The notes: generated by a model not told the origin, from the letters alone. A stretch of DNA of 64,000 nt from Kribbella kalugense (GCF_004365875.1 NZ_SODF01000002.1:2668971-2732970), one strand, 5' to 3'. Shown: positions 1 to 8,570, counted from the first letter of the stretch. Numbers and translations: made by a program.

Positions 1-1
1 C

Positions 2-1231
2 GACGAACGGGCCGAGGCGCTGCTCGGCAAGCTGGGTCTGGGTGCGATCGACCTCGATCGCAACGTCGGCGCGCTGTCCGGCGGCGAGACGATCCTGCTC
101 GGTCTGGCGGCCGAGCTGCTACGGCGTCCCGACGTACTGCTGCTCGACGAGCCGACGAACAACCTCGACCTGCGGGCCAGGCGGCATCTGTACGACGCCG
201 TCGACCAGTTCCGCGGTGCGTTGCTGATCGTCAGTCACGACCGGGAGCTGCTCGAACGGGTCGACCAGATCGGCGACCTGCGCAAGGGCGACGTCACCTG
301 GTACGGCGGCAACCTCAGCGCCTATGAGGAGGCCGTCGCGGTCGAGCAGGAGGCGGCCGAGCGGATGCTGCGCGCGGCGGAGGCCGACGTCCGGAAACAG
401 AAGCGCGACCTGATCGACGCGCGGATGAAGATGGACCAGCGCCGCGCTCGCGGGCAGCGCGCCTTCGAGCAGGGTGGGATCCCGAAGATCGTCGCCGGCA
501 ACCTGAAACGTGGTGCGCAGGTGTCGGCGGGCAAGCACCTCGGGATGCAGTCCGAGCGACTCGACTCCGCGCAGGAGGCGCTGGCGGATGCCGAGGACAA
601 GGTCCACGACGACGATGCGATCCGGGTCGACCTGCCGAAGACCGCCGTACCTTCGGGTCGGGTGGTACTGCGGCTCGAGGACCACGTACTGCGGACCGGG
701 GCGCACGTCGACCTGGAGATCCGGGGGCCGGAGCGGATCGCGTTGACCGGGCCGAACGGCGCCGGGAAGACGACGTTGCTGCAGTCGGTCGTGGCGGGGG
801 AGTTGCCGGTGGTGCCGTTCCGGTACCTGCCTCAGCGGCTCGACCTCTTGCGCGAGGACCTGTCGATCGTCGACAACCTGGCGTTGCTGGCGCCGAGTAC
901 GGAGAACCAGGAGCGGCGGTCGCGACTGGCGCGGTTCCTGTTCCGCGGGCGGTCGGCCGATCAGTTGGTCAGCACGCTCTCCGGTGGTGAGCGCTTCCGG
1001 GCCACGCTCGCGGCGCTTCTGCTGGCCGAGCCACCTCCGCAGTTGTTGATGCTCGACGAGCCGACGAACAACCTGGATCTGGCCAGCGTGGCTCAGCTCA
1101 AGGACGCGTTGGCGTCGTACAACGGCGCGTTGGTCATCGCGAGTCACGACCTCCCGTTCCTGCGGGAGATCGGCATCACGCGGTGGCTGGAGCTGACACC
1201 GGACACGCTGACAGACATCGATCCGCTGTAG
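2..1231 (+). CDS. ABC-F family ATPase (5' truncated by window edge)
   Basis: The reading frame is open from base 2, so the true start lies upstream; 409 residues are visible. Two ABC cassettes without membrane segments are seen, the hallmark of ABC-F proteins that act on ribosomes (translation factor or antibiotic protection). The first cassette shows its signature LSGGE near residue 25 and LLLDEPTNNLDL near 49. A charged linker with many E/K/R follows, then the second Walker A (GPNGAGKTT, near 250), LSGGERFRA (near 326) and LMLDEPTNNLDL (near 350). The gene ends alone before a hairpin, so it is probably monocistronic. Whether it is a housekeeping EttA type or a resistance type cannot be decided without the N-terminus. 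Confidence 0.93.
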   Translation, partial: DERAEALLGKLGLGAIDLDRNVGALSGGETILLGLAAELLRRPDVLLLDEPTNNLDLRARRHLYDAVDQFRGALLIVSHDRELLERVDQIGDLRKGDVTWYGGNLSAYEEAVAVEQEAAERMLRAAEADVRKQKRDLIDARMKMDQRRARGQRAFEQGGIPKIVAGNLKRGAQVSAGKHLGMQSERLDSAQEALADAEDKVHDDDAIRVDLPKTAVPSGRVVLRLEDHVLRTGAHVDLEIRGPERIALTGPNGAGKTTLLQSVVAGELPVVPFRYLPQRLDLLREDLSIVDNLALLAPSTENQERRSRLARFLFRGRSADQLVSTLSGGERFRATLAALLLAEPPPQLLMLDEPTNNLDLASVAQLKDALASYNGALVIASHDLPFLREIGITRWLELTPDTLTDIDPL

Positions 1232-1245
1232 TCCGGTACTCCGTA

Positions 1246-1294
1246 GGCCCCGTCATCATCGAGCCGTTCTTTTGGTTCTTGTGGTGGCGGGGCT
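1246..1294 (+). terminator. Hairpin after the ABC-F gene
   Basis: A 14-nt arm at 1246-1259 pairs completely, counting G-U pairs, with 1281-1294 across a 21-nt loop. It lies 14 nt after the stop codon. No clear U-tract follows, as is common for actinobacterial terminators. Confidence 0.55.
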
Positions 1295-1304
1295 CTTCCA
1301 TGTC

Positions 1305-1334
1305 TTGATTTCTGATACCCCCTAGGGGTATGTT
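1305..1334 (+). promoter_or_regulatory. Promoter of the copB-like gene, leaderless type
   Basis: TTGATT (1305-1310) and TATGTT (1329-1334) are separated by 18 nt. Seven bases follow the -10 before ATG 1342, so transcription would begin at about the start codon. The operator at 1315-1331 fills the spacer and overlaps the -10. Confidence 0.55.
1315..1331 (+). promoter_or_regulatory. CsoR-like operator ATACCCCCTAGGGGTAT
   Basis: Perfect 7-bp arms ATACCCC and GGGGTAT surround a 3-bp centre. GC-rich ATACCCC-type palindromes are the known target of the copper repressor CsoR in actinobacteria. Its place between -35 and -10 of a copper-type ATPase gene fits Cu(I)-responsive derepression. No csoR gene is in this window. 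Confidence 0.6.
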
Positions 1335-1341
1335 CTCACGC

Positions 1342-3399
1342 ATGGACGAGCATGAGCATCACGGTGGGCATGGGGATCATGCGGCGCAGTTCAAGGACCG
1401 GTTCTGGATCAGCCTCGCGCTGGCGGTGCCGGTGGTGTTCTTCAGCGAGATGTTCGCGGACCTGCTCGGGTACACGCGGCCGGACTTCCCCGGCTCGGGG
1501 CTGATCGCGCCGGTGCTCGGGACCGTGATCTTCGTGTACGGCGGTCAGCCGTTCCTGACCGGCGGCTGGGGCGAACTGAAGTCGCGCCGGCCCGGGATGA
1601 TGCTGCTGATCTCGATGGCGATCACGGTCGCGTTCGTCGCGTCGTGGGTGACCACGCTGAAGCTCGGCGGGTTCGACCTGGACTTCTGGTGGGAGCTCGC
1701 GCTGCTGATCGTGATCATGCTGCTCGGGCACTGGCTGGAGATGCGGGCGCTCGGCGCCGCGTCCGGTGCGCTCGACGCGCTGGCCGCGCTACTGCCGGAT
1801 TCGGCGGAGAAGGTGACCGACGACGGGGTCGTCGAGGTGTCGTTGCACGAGTTGCAGGCGGGTGACGTCGTGCTCGTTCGGTCCGGCGGACGAGTGCCGG
1901 CCGACGGGACCGTGGTCGAGGGGCAGGCCGAGGTCGACGAGTCGATGATCACCGGGGAATCGCGACCGGTGTCGCGAGCCGTCGGCGACTCGGTGGTAGC
2001 GGGAACTGTTGCCACCGACAACGCTCTGCGGGTCGAGATCACCGCGGTCGGCGACGACACCGCTCTGGCCGGGATCCAGCGGTTGGTGGCCGAAGCGCAG
2101 GCTTCGTCGTCCCGCGCGCAGGCGCTGGCGGACCGGGCGGCCGCGTTCCTGTTCTACTTTGCTTCGATCGCCGGTCTGATCACGTTCGTGGTCTGGGCGT
2201 TGCTCGGCAAGCTCGACGAGGCCGTGACCCGGACCGTGACCGTGCTGGTGATCGCCTGCCCGCACGCCCTCGGACTGGCCATCCCGCTGGTGATCGCGAT
2301 CTCGACGGAACGTGCGGCGAAGGCCGGCGTACTGGTGAAGAACCGGTTGGCGCTGGAGCGGATGCGGACGGTCGACATCGTCCTGTTCGACAAGACCGGC
2401 ACGCTGACGAAGGGCGAACCGGCCGTCACCGGGGTCGCCACCGTGGGCGCTGTCTCGCACGACGAGCTGCTGGCGCTGGCCGCCGCAGTCGAAGCGGACA
2501 GTGAGCATCCGCTGGCCAAGGCGATCGTGCGTGCGCACGATGCCCAGGCGTCCGGCCTGCGGGTCGGCGGCACCGGAGCCGGTGATGCGGTTGCCGGGAG
2601 CAACGGTCGGCTGGTCGCCTCCGACTTCCGCTCGCTCACCGGGCGGGGCGTGCAGGCGGTCGTGGATGGCTCGGAGGTTGCTGTCGGCGGGCCGGCGTAC
2701 CTGCGGGAGGTTGGCTTGGCCGAGCCCGAAGGGCTGGCGGCCGAGGTCTCGGGTTGGAAAGCTCGCGGGGCCGCGGTGCTGCAGGTCGTGCGGGACGGGC
2801 AGGTGCTCGGGGCGATCGCACTGGAGGACGAGGTGCGCGACGAGTCTCGGCAGGCTGTCGACGCATTGCATCGGCGTGGGGTGAAGGTCGCGATGATCAC
2901 CGGTGACGCGCATCAGGTGGCCGACGCGGTCGCTCGCGAACTGGGAATTGACGAGGTGTTCGCCGAGGTGCTGCCGCAGGACAAGGACGCCAAGGTCGAG
3001 GAACTGCAGGCCCGCGGTCTCAAGGTCGCCATGGTCGGCGACGGCGTGAACGACGCCCCGGCCCTGGCCCGCGCCGAGGTCGGCATCGCGATCGGCGCCG
3101 GCACCGACGTCGCGATCGAGTCCGCCGGTGTCGTCCTCGCCGCCGACGACCCGCGCGCCGTGCTCTCGGTCATCGACCTCTCCCGGGCCAGCTACCGCAA
3201 GATGTGGCAGAACCTGGTCTGGGCCACCGGTTACAACGTCATCACCGTCCCGCTCGCAGCCGGAGTCCTGGCCTTCGCCGGAATCGTCGTCTCGCCGGCT
3301 GTCGGCGCGCTGCTGATGTCGATCTCGACCATCGTGGTCGCGCTCAACGCCCAACTCCTGCGCCGGCTCGACCTCTCACCCAGCCGGCTCGCCGCGTAA
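1342..3399 (+). CDS. Heavy-metal P1B-type ATPase, CopB-like (CPH type)
   Basis: Membrane pump that uses ATP to move a metal ion, most likely copper, across the cell membrane. The start is set at ATG 1342 rather than 1330, because 1330 lies inside the operator and the 1342 start fits a leaderless promoter; this gives 685 residues beginning with a His-rich tail (HEHHGGHGDH) instead of a CxxC metal-binding domain. The intramembrane motif is C306-P-H, typical of CopB/P1B-3 pumps. The phosphorylation site D350-KTGT and the GDGVNDAP hinge near residue 566 are intact, as is SEHPLAKA in the nucleotide domain. A CsoR-like operator upstream supports copper control. Metal specificity is inferred. Confidence 0.92.
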   Translation: MDEHEHHGGHGDHAAQFKDRFWISLALAVPVVFFSEMFADLLGYTRPDFPGSGLIAPVLGTVIFVYGGQPFLTGGWGELKSRRPGMMLLISMAITVAFVASWVTTLKLGGFDLDFWWELALLIVIMLLGHWLEMRALGAASGALDALAALLPDSAEKVTDDGVVEVSLHELQAGDVVLVRSGGRVPADGTVVEGQAEVDESMITGESRPVSRAVGDSVVAGTVATDNALRVEITAVGDDTALAGIQRLVAEAQASSSRAQALADRAAAFLFYFASIAGLITFVVWALLGKLDEAVTRTVTVLVIACPHALGLAIPLVIAISTERAAKAGVLVKNRLALERMRTVDIVLFDKTGTLTKGEPAVTGVATVGAVSHDELLALAAAVEADSEHPLAKAIVRAHDAQASGLRVGGTGAGDAVAGSNGRLVASDFRSLTGRGVQAVVDGSEVAVGGPAYLREVGLAEPEGLAAEVSGWKARGAAVLQVVRDGQVLGAIALEDEVRDESRQAVDALHRRGVKVAMITGDAHQVADAVARELGIDEVFAEVLPQDKDAKVEELQARGLKVAMVGDGVNDAPALARAEVGIAIGAGTDVAIESAGVVLAADDPRAVLSVIDLSRASYRKMWQNLVWATGYNVITVPLAAGVLAFAGIVVSPAVGALLMSISTIVVALNAQLLRRLDLSPSRLAA

Positions 3400-3921
3400 C
3401 CCGGCCAGCGTCACCGCGACAAGGCGCCGTACCGCCGCTTTCGACGGTACGGCGCCGGCCGCGGTCAACGCGTGCACGCAGTACGTCGCCAACTCCTTCG
3501 GCGGAACGTCATCGCGTACGTCGGTCATCAGGCCGGCGAAGAAGTCGACGAGGTGATCGCGAGCTCTCGCGACATGCTCCGACCGGTGCAATGAGGCCGC
3601 AGGCTCTGCATCCGGATGTCCGTGACAGATCAGCGCGTACGTCTCCAGGACGGCCTCGAGGCGGCCCGTTTCCGCCCAGACATCGGTGAGCTGCTGCAGA
3701 TGATCGCCGACCTGCCGCTCATGCCACGCGACCAGGATCGCGTCGACATCGGGGAAGTACTTGTACAGCGTCGCCCGGCCGAGCCCAGCCCGCTTCGCCA
3801 CCTCCGACATCGTCACACCGGTCAGCCCACGCTCCGCGACCAGCGCGGCGGTCGCGTCGAGCGTCGCCGCCCGCACGGCGTGGCGATGCGTCGCGATGCT
3901 GTCGTCCCACAACTTCGGCAC
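3376..3921 (-). CDS. TetR family transcriptional regulator
   Basis: A 181-residue repressor with an N-terminal TetR helix-turn-helix around residues 17-60 (core TMSEVAKRAGLGRATLYKYF) and a helical ligand-binding C-terminus that resembles no family I can name. It starts with GTG at 3921, preceded by TAGTCT and 6 nt, so it may be leaderless. Its 3' end overlaps the end of the copB-like gene by 24 bp in convergent orientation. It is divergent from the DUF2218 gene with a 66-bp gap, the usual arrangement for a TetR protein that controls its neighbour and itself. The effector is unknown. Confidence 0.9.
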   Translation of the reverse strand: MPKLWDDSIATHRHAVRAATLDATAALVAERGLTGVTMSEVAKRAGLGRATLYKYFPDVDAILVAWHERQVGDHLQQLTDVWAETGRLEAVLETYALICHGHPDAEPAASLHRSEHVARARDHLVDFFAGLMTDVRDDVPPKELATYCVHALTAAGAVPSKAAVRRLVAVTLAGLRGEPAG

Positions 3922-3927
3922 GCGACC

Positions 3928-3933
3928 AGACTA
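3928..3933 (-). promoter_or_regulatory. -10 element TAGTCT, leaderless TetR start
   Basis: On the minus strand TAGTCT is followed by 6 nt and then the GTG start at 3921. No Shine-Dalgarno sequence is visible. Confidence 0.4.
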
Positions 3934-3987
3934 CCTGGACAAACTGTCATTGTTCGAGACACTATGTATCGAAAAAGGAGAACCGGG

Positions 3988-4281
3988 ATGCCGTTCATAG
4001 AGGGGTACGCCGAGACCGAACGGGCCGCGCGCTACGTCGAGCAGCTGGGCAGTCATTTCGGGCACGGTCCCGGCGGGATGAAGGTGCTGGCGAGCGCGCC
4101 GGGGGAGCTGGTCGTCGACCTCGGCGGCGCAACCTGGACCCTGCGCTCCGAGCCGACCAGGCTGGAGCTGCGGGTCGAGGCGGACGACCCAGGCGTGCTG
4201 CGGCAGTTCAGCGAACGGGTGACCGAACGCATCGAAAAGCTCGGCCGCCGGGACCACCTGAAGGTCCACTGGCAGCGGTAA
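3988..4281 (+). CDS. DUF2218 family small protein
   Basis: A 97-residue protein matching the small DUF2218 family in length and pattern: N-terminal ARYVEQLGSHFGHG, a central beta stretch, and C-terminal EKLGRRDHLKVHWQR. The function of the family is not established. ATG 3988 is chosen because AAGGAG lies at 3975-3980, 7 nt upstream; a longer in-frame extension upstream runs through the antisense of the tetR gene. It is divergent from a TetR regulator and is its probable target. The stop codon is part of a 17-bp inverted-repeat arm, so its transcript would end in that structure. Confidence 0.85.
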   Translation: MPFIEGYAETERAARYVEQLGSHFGHGPGGMKVLASAPGELVVDLGGATWTLRSEPTRLELRVEADDPGVLRQFSERVTERIEKLGRRDHLKVHWQR

Positions 4282-4368
4282 GGACAGGAGGTAGTCGGGA
4301 AAAGGCGGGTCCCGCCGCTCGTCCTGAGCGTGCGCGGCGGCGCCGAGACCTACTACCTCCTGTCCTTA
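4279..4368. repeat. 90-bp element bounded by perfect 17-bp inverted repeats
   Basis: TAAGGACAGGAGGTAGT (4279-4295) and its exact reverse complement (4352-4368) flank 56 bp that holds smaller hairpins (GCTC-N5-GAGC; GGCG-N5-CGCC). The left arm includes the DUF2218 stop codon. One arm contains AGGAGG and the other CCTCCT, the Shine-Dalgarno and anti-Shine-Dalgarno words. It could be a terminator with a branched top, a leader element of the permease gene, or a MITE-like repeat. Confidence 0.8.
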
Positions 4369-4477
4369 GCGAGCAGGGCCGGATGCACAGTCGTCGGCCG
4401 TGGGGTGTGCACACTGGACGGTGAAGCCGCCTGCCTGGAGACGTACGTTCGGTGAAATCCCAGGGCTGGAGGTTCTT
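4369..4477 (+). promoter_or_regulatory. Leader region of the permease operon
   Basis: A 109-bp gap with a perfect 10-bp palindrome GTGTGCACAC at 4405-4414, a possible operator for the PucR protein encoded at the end of this operon or for another regulator. No clear -35/-10 pair was found. GGAGG at 4468-4472 lies 5 nt before the permease ATG. Confidence 0.4.
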
Positions 4478-5830
4478 ATGGCCGGTACGACTGTTGGTGC
4501 GGACGACTACGCGCTTGCTCGGGTCCCGGAGCACGCGCGGTACTCCTGGTGGTCCGTCGCGACCCAGCGGTTCGGGCAGATCTCGGCGCTCAGCCAGTTC
4601 CTGCTCGGCGCGACGCTCGGGTTCGGGATGAGCTTCTGGACCGCGTTCTGGGCGCTCACGCTCGGCGCGGTCATCCTCGAACTGGTGGCGATCCTGATCG
4701 GCGTGATCGGCGCCCGCGAGGGATTGCAGACCTCGGTGGTCGCGCGCTGGACCGGCTTCGGTCAGGCCGGCTCTTCGCTGATCGGGCTGGCGATCGGGAT
4801 CAGCCTGATCGGATGGTTCGGGATCCAGTCCGCGGTGTCCGCGGCCGGTCTGAGCCAGCTGATCGGCGTACTGCCGACGTGGGGCTGGTCGCTCGTCTTC
4901 GGTCTCGCGGTGACGCTCGTCGTACTGCGTGGCTTCCACTCGATGGCCTGGGTCGCGTACGTGACCGTCCCGGCGTTCCTCGTCCTGGTCGGCTGGTCGA
5001 TCATCAGCGAGCTGTCCGACCACAGCCTCAGCTCGCTGGTGAATGCGGCCCCGCCGGGTCCGCATCTCAGCCTGCTCGCGGGTACGACGCTGGTCGCGGG
5101 CGGATTCATCGTCGGCGCGGTGATCACCCCGGACATGACCCGCTACAACCGCACTGTCGGTGACGTCGTCAAGCAGACCGTCCTCGGCATCACGCTCGGC
5201 GAGTACGTCATCGGCCTGGTCGGCGTACTGCTCGCCCACGCGGTCGGTTCGGCGAACGTGATCACGATCGTCACCTCATCGGTCGGCTGGGTCGGCACCC
5301 TGGTGATCATCCTGGGCACGATCAAGATCAACGACTGGAACCTCTACAGCTCCGGCCTTGGCGTCGTGAACTTCATCGGCACCGTCTTCGGCCGGCACGT
5401 CAACCGAGCCGTGGTCACACTCGTGGTCGGCCTCCTCGGCAGCGTGCTCGCGGCCGTCGGGATCCTGGACAAGTTCACCGAGTTCCTGACCGTGCTCGGC
5501 GTCGCGTTCCCGCCGATCGCCGGGATCATGGTCGCGGAGTACTTCGTCGTGAAGCGCTGGCGCCCCGAGCTGGAAGCGACCAGGTCCGAGGGCACGCTGC
5601 CCGCGACCGCGCCGACGTGGGTACCCGCGACGATCATCATCTGGATCGGTGCCGCACTGATCGGCAAGTACGTCGCGTGGGGTCTACCGAGCATCAACTC
5701 ACTCGTCGTCGGCTTCGCGGCGTACGTCGTGGCAGGCAAGCTCGGCCTGATCCGCGGCGTCGGCACCAGCCGCACCATGGACAGTGAGCGGACCGAGATC
5801 AGCACCGTCGTACAACCTGGGAGGATCTGA
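4478..5830 (+). CDS. NCS1 family permease (cytosine/purine/hydantoin type)
   Basis: A 450-residue integral membrane protein with about 12 hydrophobic segments, fitting the nucleobase-cation symporter-1 family (CodB, PucI, Mhp1-like). Typical stretches are SQFLLGATLGFGMSFW near the N-terminus, WFGIQSAVSAAGLSQL, and the GGFIVGAVITPDMTRYNR block. ATG 4478 is preferred over an in-frame start at 4400 because of the good ribosome site GGAGG at 4468-4472. It heads an operon with a HyuA-type enzyme immediately downstream (stop and next start adjacent), so it probably imports the ring compound that the operon degrades. The substrate is unknown; cytosine, hydantoin, allantoin or a thiohydantoin are all possible. 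Confidence 0.88.
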   Translation: MAGTTVGADDYALARVPEHARYSWWSVATQRFGQISALSQFLLGATLGFGMSFWTAFWALTLGAVILELVAILIGVIGAREGLQTSVVARWTGFGQAGSSLIGLAIGISLIGWFGIQSAVSAAGLSQLIGVLPTWGWSLVFGLAVTLVVLRGFHSMAWVAYVTVPAFLVLVGWSIISELSDHSLSSLVNAAPPGPHLSLLAGTTLVAGGFIVGAVITPDMTRYNRTVGDVVKQTVLGITLGEYVIGLVGVLLAHAVGSANVITIVTSSVGWVGTLVIILGTIKINDWNLYSSGLGVVNFIGTVFGRHVNRAVVTLVVGLLGSVLAAVGILDKFTEFLTVLGVAFPPIAGIMVAEYFVVKRWRPELEATRSEGTLPATAPTWVPATIIIWIGAALIGKYVAWGLPSINSLVVGFAAYVVAGKLGLIRGVGTSRTMDSERTEISTVVQPGRI

Positions 5831-7387
5831 ATGCGTATCGGCATCGATGTCGGTGGCACCAACACCGACGCCGTGCTGCTCGACGGCACCACCGTGCTCG
5901 CGGCCAACAAGTCCGCGACCAGTGCGGATGTGACCGCGGGCATCATCGACACGCTGGACCGGCTGCAGGCGGAGAGATCCTTCGACCCGGCGCAGGTCCA
6001 GGCCGTCATGATCGGCACCACGCACTTCATCAACGCGCTGGTCGAGGCCCGGCGGTTGGCTCCGACCGCGGCGCTCCGGCTCGGGCTGCCGGCCACCGCG
6101 TCGCTGCCGCCGCTGGTCGACTGGCCGGAGCGGCTGGTCGAGGCGATCAGCGGCCGGAGTTATCTGGCCCACGGCGGGCACGAGTTCGATGGTCGGCACA
6201 TCGCCGAGCTGGACGAGGACGAGCTGCGCCGGCACGCGGGCGACATGGTCAAGCACGGCGTCCGGTCGGTGGCGATCTCGTCGGTGTTCTCGCCGGTGAG
6301 CAACGAGTTCGAGCTGGCCGCCGCAGAGATCCTGCGCTCCGAGCTCGGCGACGACGTCGCGATCTCGCTGTCGCACGAGATTGGCCGGATCGGCCTGCTG
6401 GAGCGGGAGAACGCGACCATCATCAACGCCGCGCTCCGCGAGCTGGCCGCCAGCATCGTCGACGGTCTGTCCGGCGCGGTGGCCGGCCACGGCATCTCCG
6501 CCCCGCTGTACCTGAGCCAGAACGACGGCACCTTGATGGACGTCGACTTCGCCCGCCGGTACCCGGTTGCCACGTTCGCGTCCGGCCCGACCAACTCGAT
6601 GCGCGGTGCGGCCCTGCTGTCCGGTCTCGACACGTGCGCAGTCGTCGACGTCGGCGGTACGACGAGCGATGTCGGCGTACTCACGCACGGCTTCCCGCGG
6701 GAGGCGACGACCGAGGTCGACGTGGCCGGGGTACGGACGAACTTCCGGATGCCCGACGTGCTCAGCATCGGGATCGGCGGCGGCAGTTTGGTGGCTGAAG
6801 GCAACGATCAGGTGACGGTCGGGCCGCGGTCGGTCGGCTACCGGCTGACCGAGGAAGCGCTGGTCTTCGGCGGCAAGACGCTGACCGCGACGGATATCGC
6901 GGTCGCGGCCGGTCGGGCCGAGATCGGTGACGCCGCCGCGGTCGCCGATTTGGATCCGGCGCTGGTGAAGTCGGCTCTGGCCCGGGTGGCGGCGGACATC
7001 GCGGACGCGGTGGAGCGGATGCGTACGTCGCCCGATCCGCTGCCGGTCGTGGTGGTCGGTGGCGGCTCGATCCTGTTGCCGGACGATCTGCCGGGCAGTC
7101 TCGCCGTACACAGGCCGGATCACTTCGCGGTCGCCAATGCGATCGGCGCCGCGATCGCGCAGGTCGGCGGCGAGGTCGACCGGGTGTACGCGATCGACCC
7201 GGGCCGCCGGGACGCGGTGGTCGACGAGGCACGGCAGGAGGCAGTCGACCGGGCGATCGCGGCCGGCGCGGATCCCGCGGCCGTGCGGATCGTGGACTTC
7301 GACGAGGTACCGATCCCGTACCTGCCGGGCAACGCGACCCGCATCCGCTGCAAGGCGGTCGGCGACCTCCGGCTGGGGGCGTCATGA
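5831..7387 (+). CDS. Short hydantoinase/oxoprolinase (HyuA-type) family protein
   Basis: A 518-residue member of the ASKHA-fold hydantoinase/oxoprolinase family, which opens five-membered lactam rings using ATP. The N-terminal phosphate loop is IGIDVGGTNTDAV and the second one VDVGGTTSDVG lies at residues 272-282; GIGGGS and VVVGGGSILLP follow. It is about 200 residues shorter than classical HyuA and lacks its C-terminal domain, as in other members paired with DUF917 proteins. No HyuB partner is present. ATG 5831 directly follows the permease stop. Its stop overlaps the ATG of a 38-codon mini-ORF that leads into the first DUF917 gene. The actual ring substrate is not known. Confidence 0.88.
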   Translation: MRIGIDVGGTNTDAVLLDGTTVLAANKSATSADVTAGIIDTLDRLQAERSFDPAQVQAVMIGTTHFINALVEARRLAPTAALRLGLPATASLPPLVDWPERLVEAISGRSYLAHGGHEFDGRHIAELDEDELRRHAGDMVKHGVRSVAISSVFSPVSNEFELAAAEILRSELGDDVAISLSHEIGRIGLLERENATIINAALRELAASIVDGLSGAVAGHGISAPLYLSQNDGTLMDVDFARRYPVATFASGPTNSMRGAALLSGLDTCAVVDVGGTTSDVGVLTHGFPREATTEVDVAGVRTNFRMPDVLSIGIGGGSLVAEGNDQVTVGPRSVGYRLTEEALVFGGKTLTATDIAVAAGRAEIGDAAAVADLDPALVKSALARVAADIADAVERMRTSPDPLPVVVVGGGSILLPDDLPGSLAVHRPDHFAVANAIGAAIAQVGGEVDRVYAIDPGRRDAVVDEARQEAVDRAIAAGADPAAVRIVDFDEVPIPYLPGNATRIRCKAVGDLRLGAS

Positions 7388-7500
7388 GCGCGGACCTCCA
7401 GGCCATCGCAACTGAGCGACGAAGCGCCGGCCACGCGGGGCGCGCGGCCGGAGCCGCGATTGTGATGGCCCTGGTGTCCGGAGTGGAGTGGTTGCGATGA
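7384..7500 (+). CDS. Linker mini-ORF 1 (38 aa)
   Basis: The frame opens with an ATG that overlaps the hyuA-like stop (ATGA at 7384-7387). It closes with a TGA that overlaps the ATG of the first DUF917 gene (ATGA at 7497-7500), so a ribosome could travel through all three frames. The peptide begins MSADLQAIATERR and has no recognisable domain. The DNA contains GAGCGACGAAGCG at 7414-7426 and a hairpin CGCGGC-N4-GCCGCG at 7443-7458. It may serve translational coupling rather than make a functional peptide. Confidence 0.35.
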   Translation: MSADLQAIATERRSAGHAGRAAGAAIVMALVSGVEWLR

Positions 7501-8570
7501 AGCTGCGTGCCGAAGAGCTGGGGCTCCTCGCCCGCGGTGCCGCCGTGCTGGGCACCGGGGGCGGCGGGGACCCGCACATCGGGAAGCTGCTCGCCGAGCG
7601 GGCGGTGCGCGAGCACGGTCCGGTGGAGATCGTTGCCGTCGGCGACCTTCCGGACGACGCCTGTGTATTGCCGGTGGCAATGATGGGTGCGCCGACGGTG
7701 ATGGTGGAGAAGCTGCCGTCGGCGGACCAGATCTCCGTCGCGGTGCAGACCCTCGCGAAGTACGTCGGGAAGACGCCGACCCATATCGCCTGTATCGAGG
7801 CCGGCGGGGTCAACTCGACCGTCCCGGTGATCGCCGCCGCGCAGCTCGGGCTGCCGCTGGTCGACGGCGACGGGATGGGACGCGCGTTCCCCGAGCTGCA
7901 GATGGTGCTGCCGACGCTGGCCGGGATCGAGGCGACGCCGATGTCGATCGTCGACGAGAAGGGCAATCGCGGCGTGTTCGACACCGTCACGAACGAGTGG
8001 GCCGAACGGCTCGCACGCTCGGCGACTGTCGACATGGGCTGCTCCGCGATCGTCTCGCTGTACGCGATGACCGGCGCCGAGATCCGCGGCGCGTTCGTCG
8101 CCGGGACGCTCAGCAAATGCGTCGCGCTCGGCCGGGCAATCGAGCGAGCCCAGAGTCAGCACAGCGATCCGGTCGCGGCCGTGGTCGACGAGCTCGGCGG
8201 ACGACTGCTGCACGTCGGCAAGGTCGTCGATGTGCAACGCCGTACGACGACCGGCTTCGCCCGCGGTGATGCGACCGTCGACGGACTGGACGCGTCGCAC
8301 GGCGAGGTGATGGTCCTGCGATTCCAGAACGAGCACCTGGTCGCCGAGCTGGCGGGAACCGCGGTCGCCACCACACCGGACCTGATCATCGTCCTCGACA
8401 CGGAGTCGGGCGAGCCGATCACCACCGAGGCGCTCCGCTACGGCCACCGCGTCAGCGTGCTCGCAGCGCCCGCCGACGAACGCTGGCACTCACCGGCAGG
8501 CATCGAGCTGGTCGGCCCGCGCTACTTCGGCTACGACCTCGACCCGATCCGGGCACTGGAGACCGTATGA
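7497..8570 (+). CDS. DUF917 / S-Me-THD family protein, paralogue 1
   Basis: A 357-residue DUF917 protein; the Pfam family is, as I recall, now named after S-methyl thiohydantoin desulfurase, so a role on hydantoin or thiohydantoin rings is plausible. Visible marks are the N-terminal GTGGGGDPHIGKLL loop, MMGAPTVMVEKLP, EAGGVNSTVPV, DGDGMGRAFPELQM, and a C-terminal LRFQNEHLVAEL block followed by TPDLIIVLD and GEPITTEALRYG. ATG 7497 is chosen over GTG 7488 because GGAG at 7485-7488 is well spaced and the ATG overlaps the mini-ORF stop. It is close to paralogue 2 throughout. The catalytic chemistry here is unproven. Confidence 0.85.
   Translation: MKLRAEELGLLARGAAVLGTGGGGDPHIGKLLAERAVREHGPVEIVAVGDLPDDACVLPVAMMGAPTVMVEKLPSADQISVAVQTLAKYVGKTPTHIACIEAGGVNSTVPVIAAAQLGLPLVDGDGMGRAFPELQMVLPTLAGIEATPMSIVDEKGNRGVFDTVTNEWAERLARSATVDMGCSAIVSLYAMTGAEIRGAFVAGTLSKCVALGRAIERAQSQHSDPVAAVVDELGGRLLHVGKVVDVQRRTTTGFARGDATVDGLDASHGEVMVLRFQNEHLVAELAGTAVATTPDLIIVLDTESGEPITTEALRYGHRVSVLAAPADERWHSPAGIELVGPRYFGYDLDPIRALETV

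Noticed and set aside
119..1147. Long minus-strand open frame opposite the ABC-F gene
   Set aside because: The plus-strand frame carries full ABC signatures; the minus frame is an Arg/Gln-rich antisense shadow typical of high-GC coding DNA.
4369..4477. Possible riboswitch before the permease (GGTGAAATCCC near 4451)
   Set aside because: The word resembles pieces of several riboswitches, but no other conserved block of FMN, cobalamin, TPP, purine or guanidine aptamers is present.
4208..5239. 343-codon minus-strand open frame over the permease start
   Set aside because: Composition is D/R/E-rich without domains and it covers the permease and leader; a shadow.
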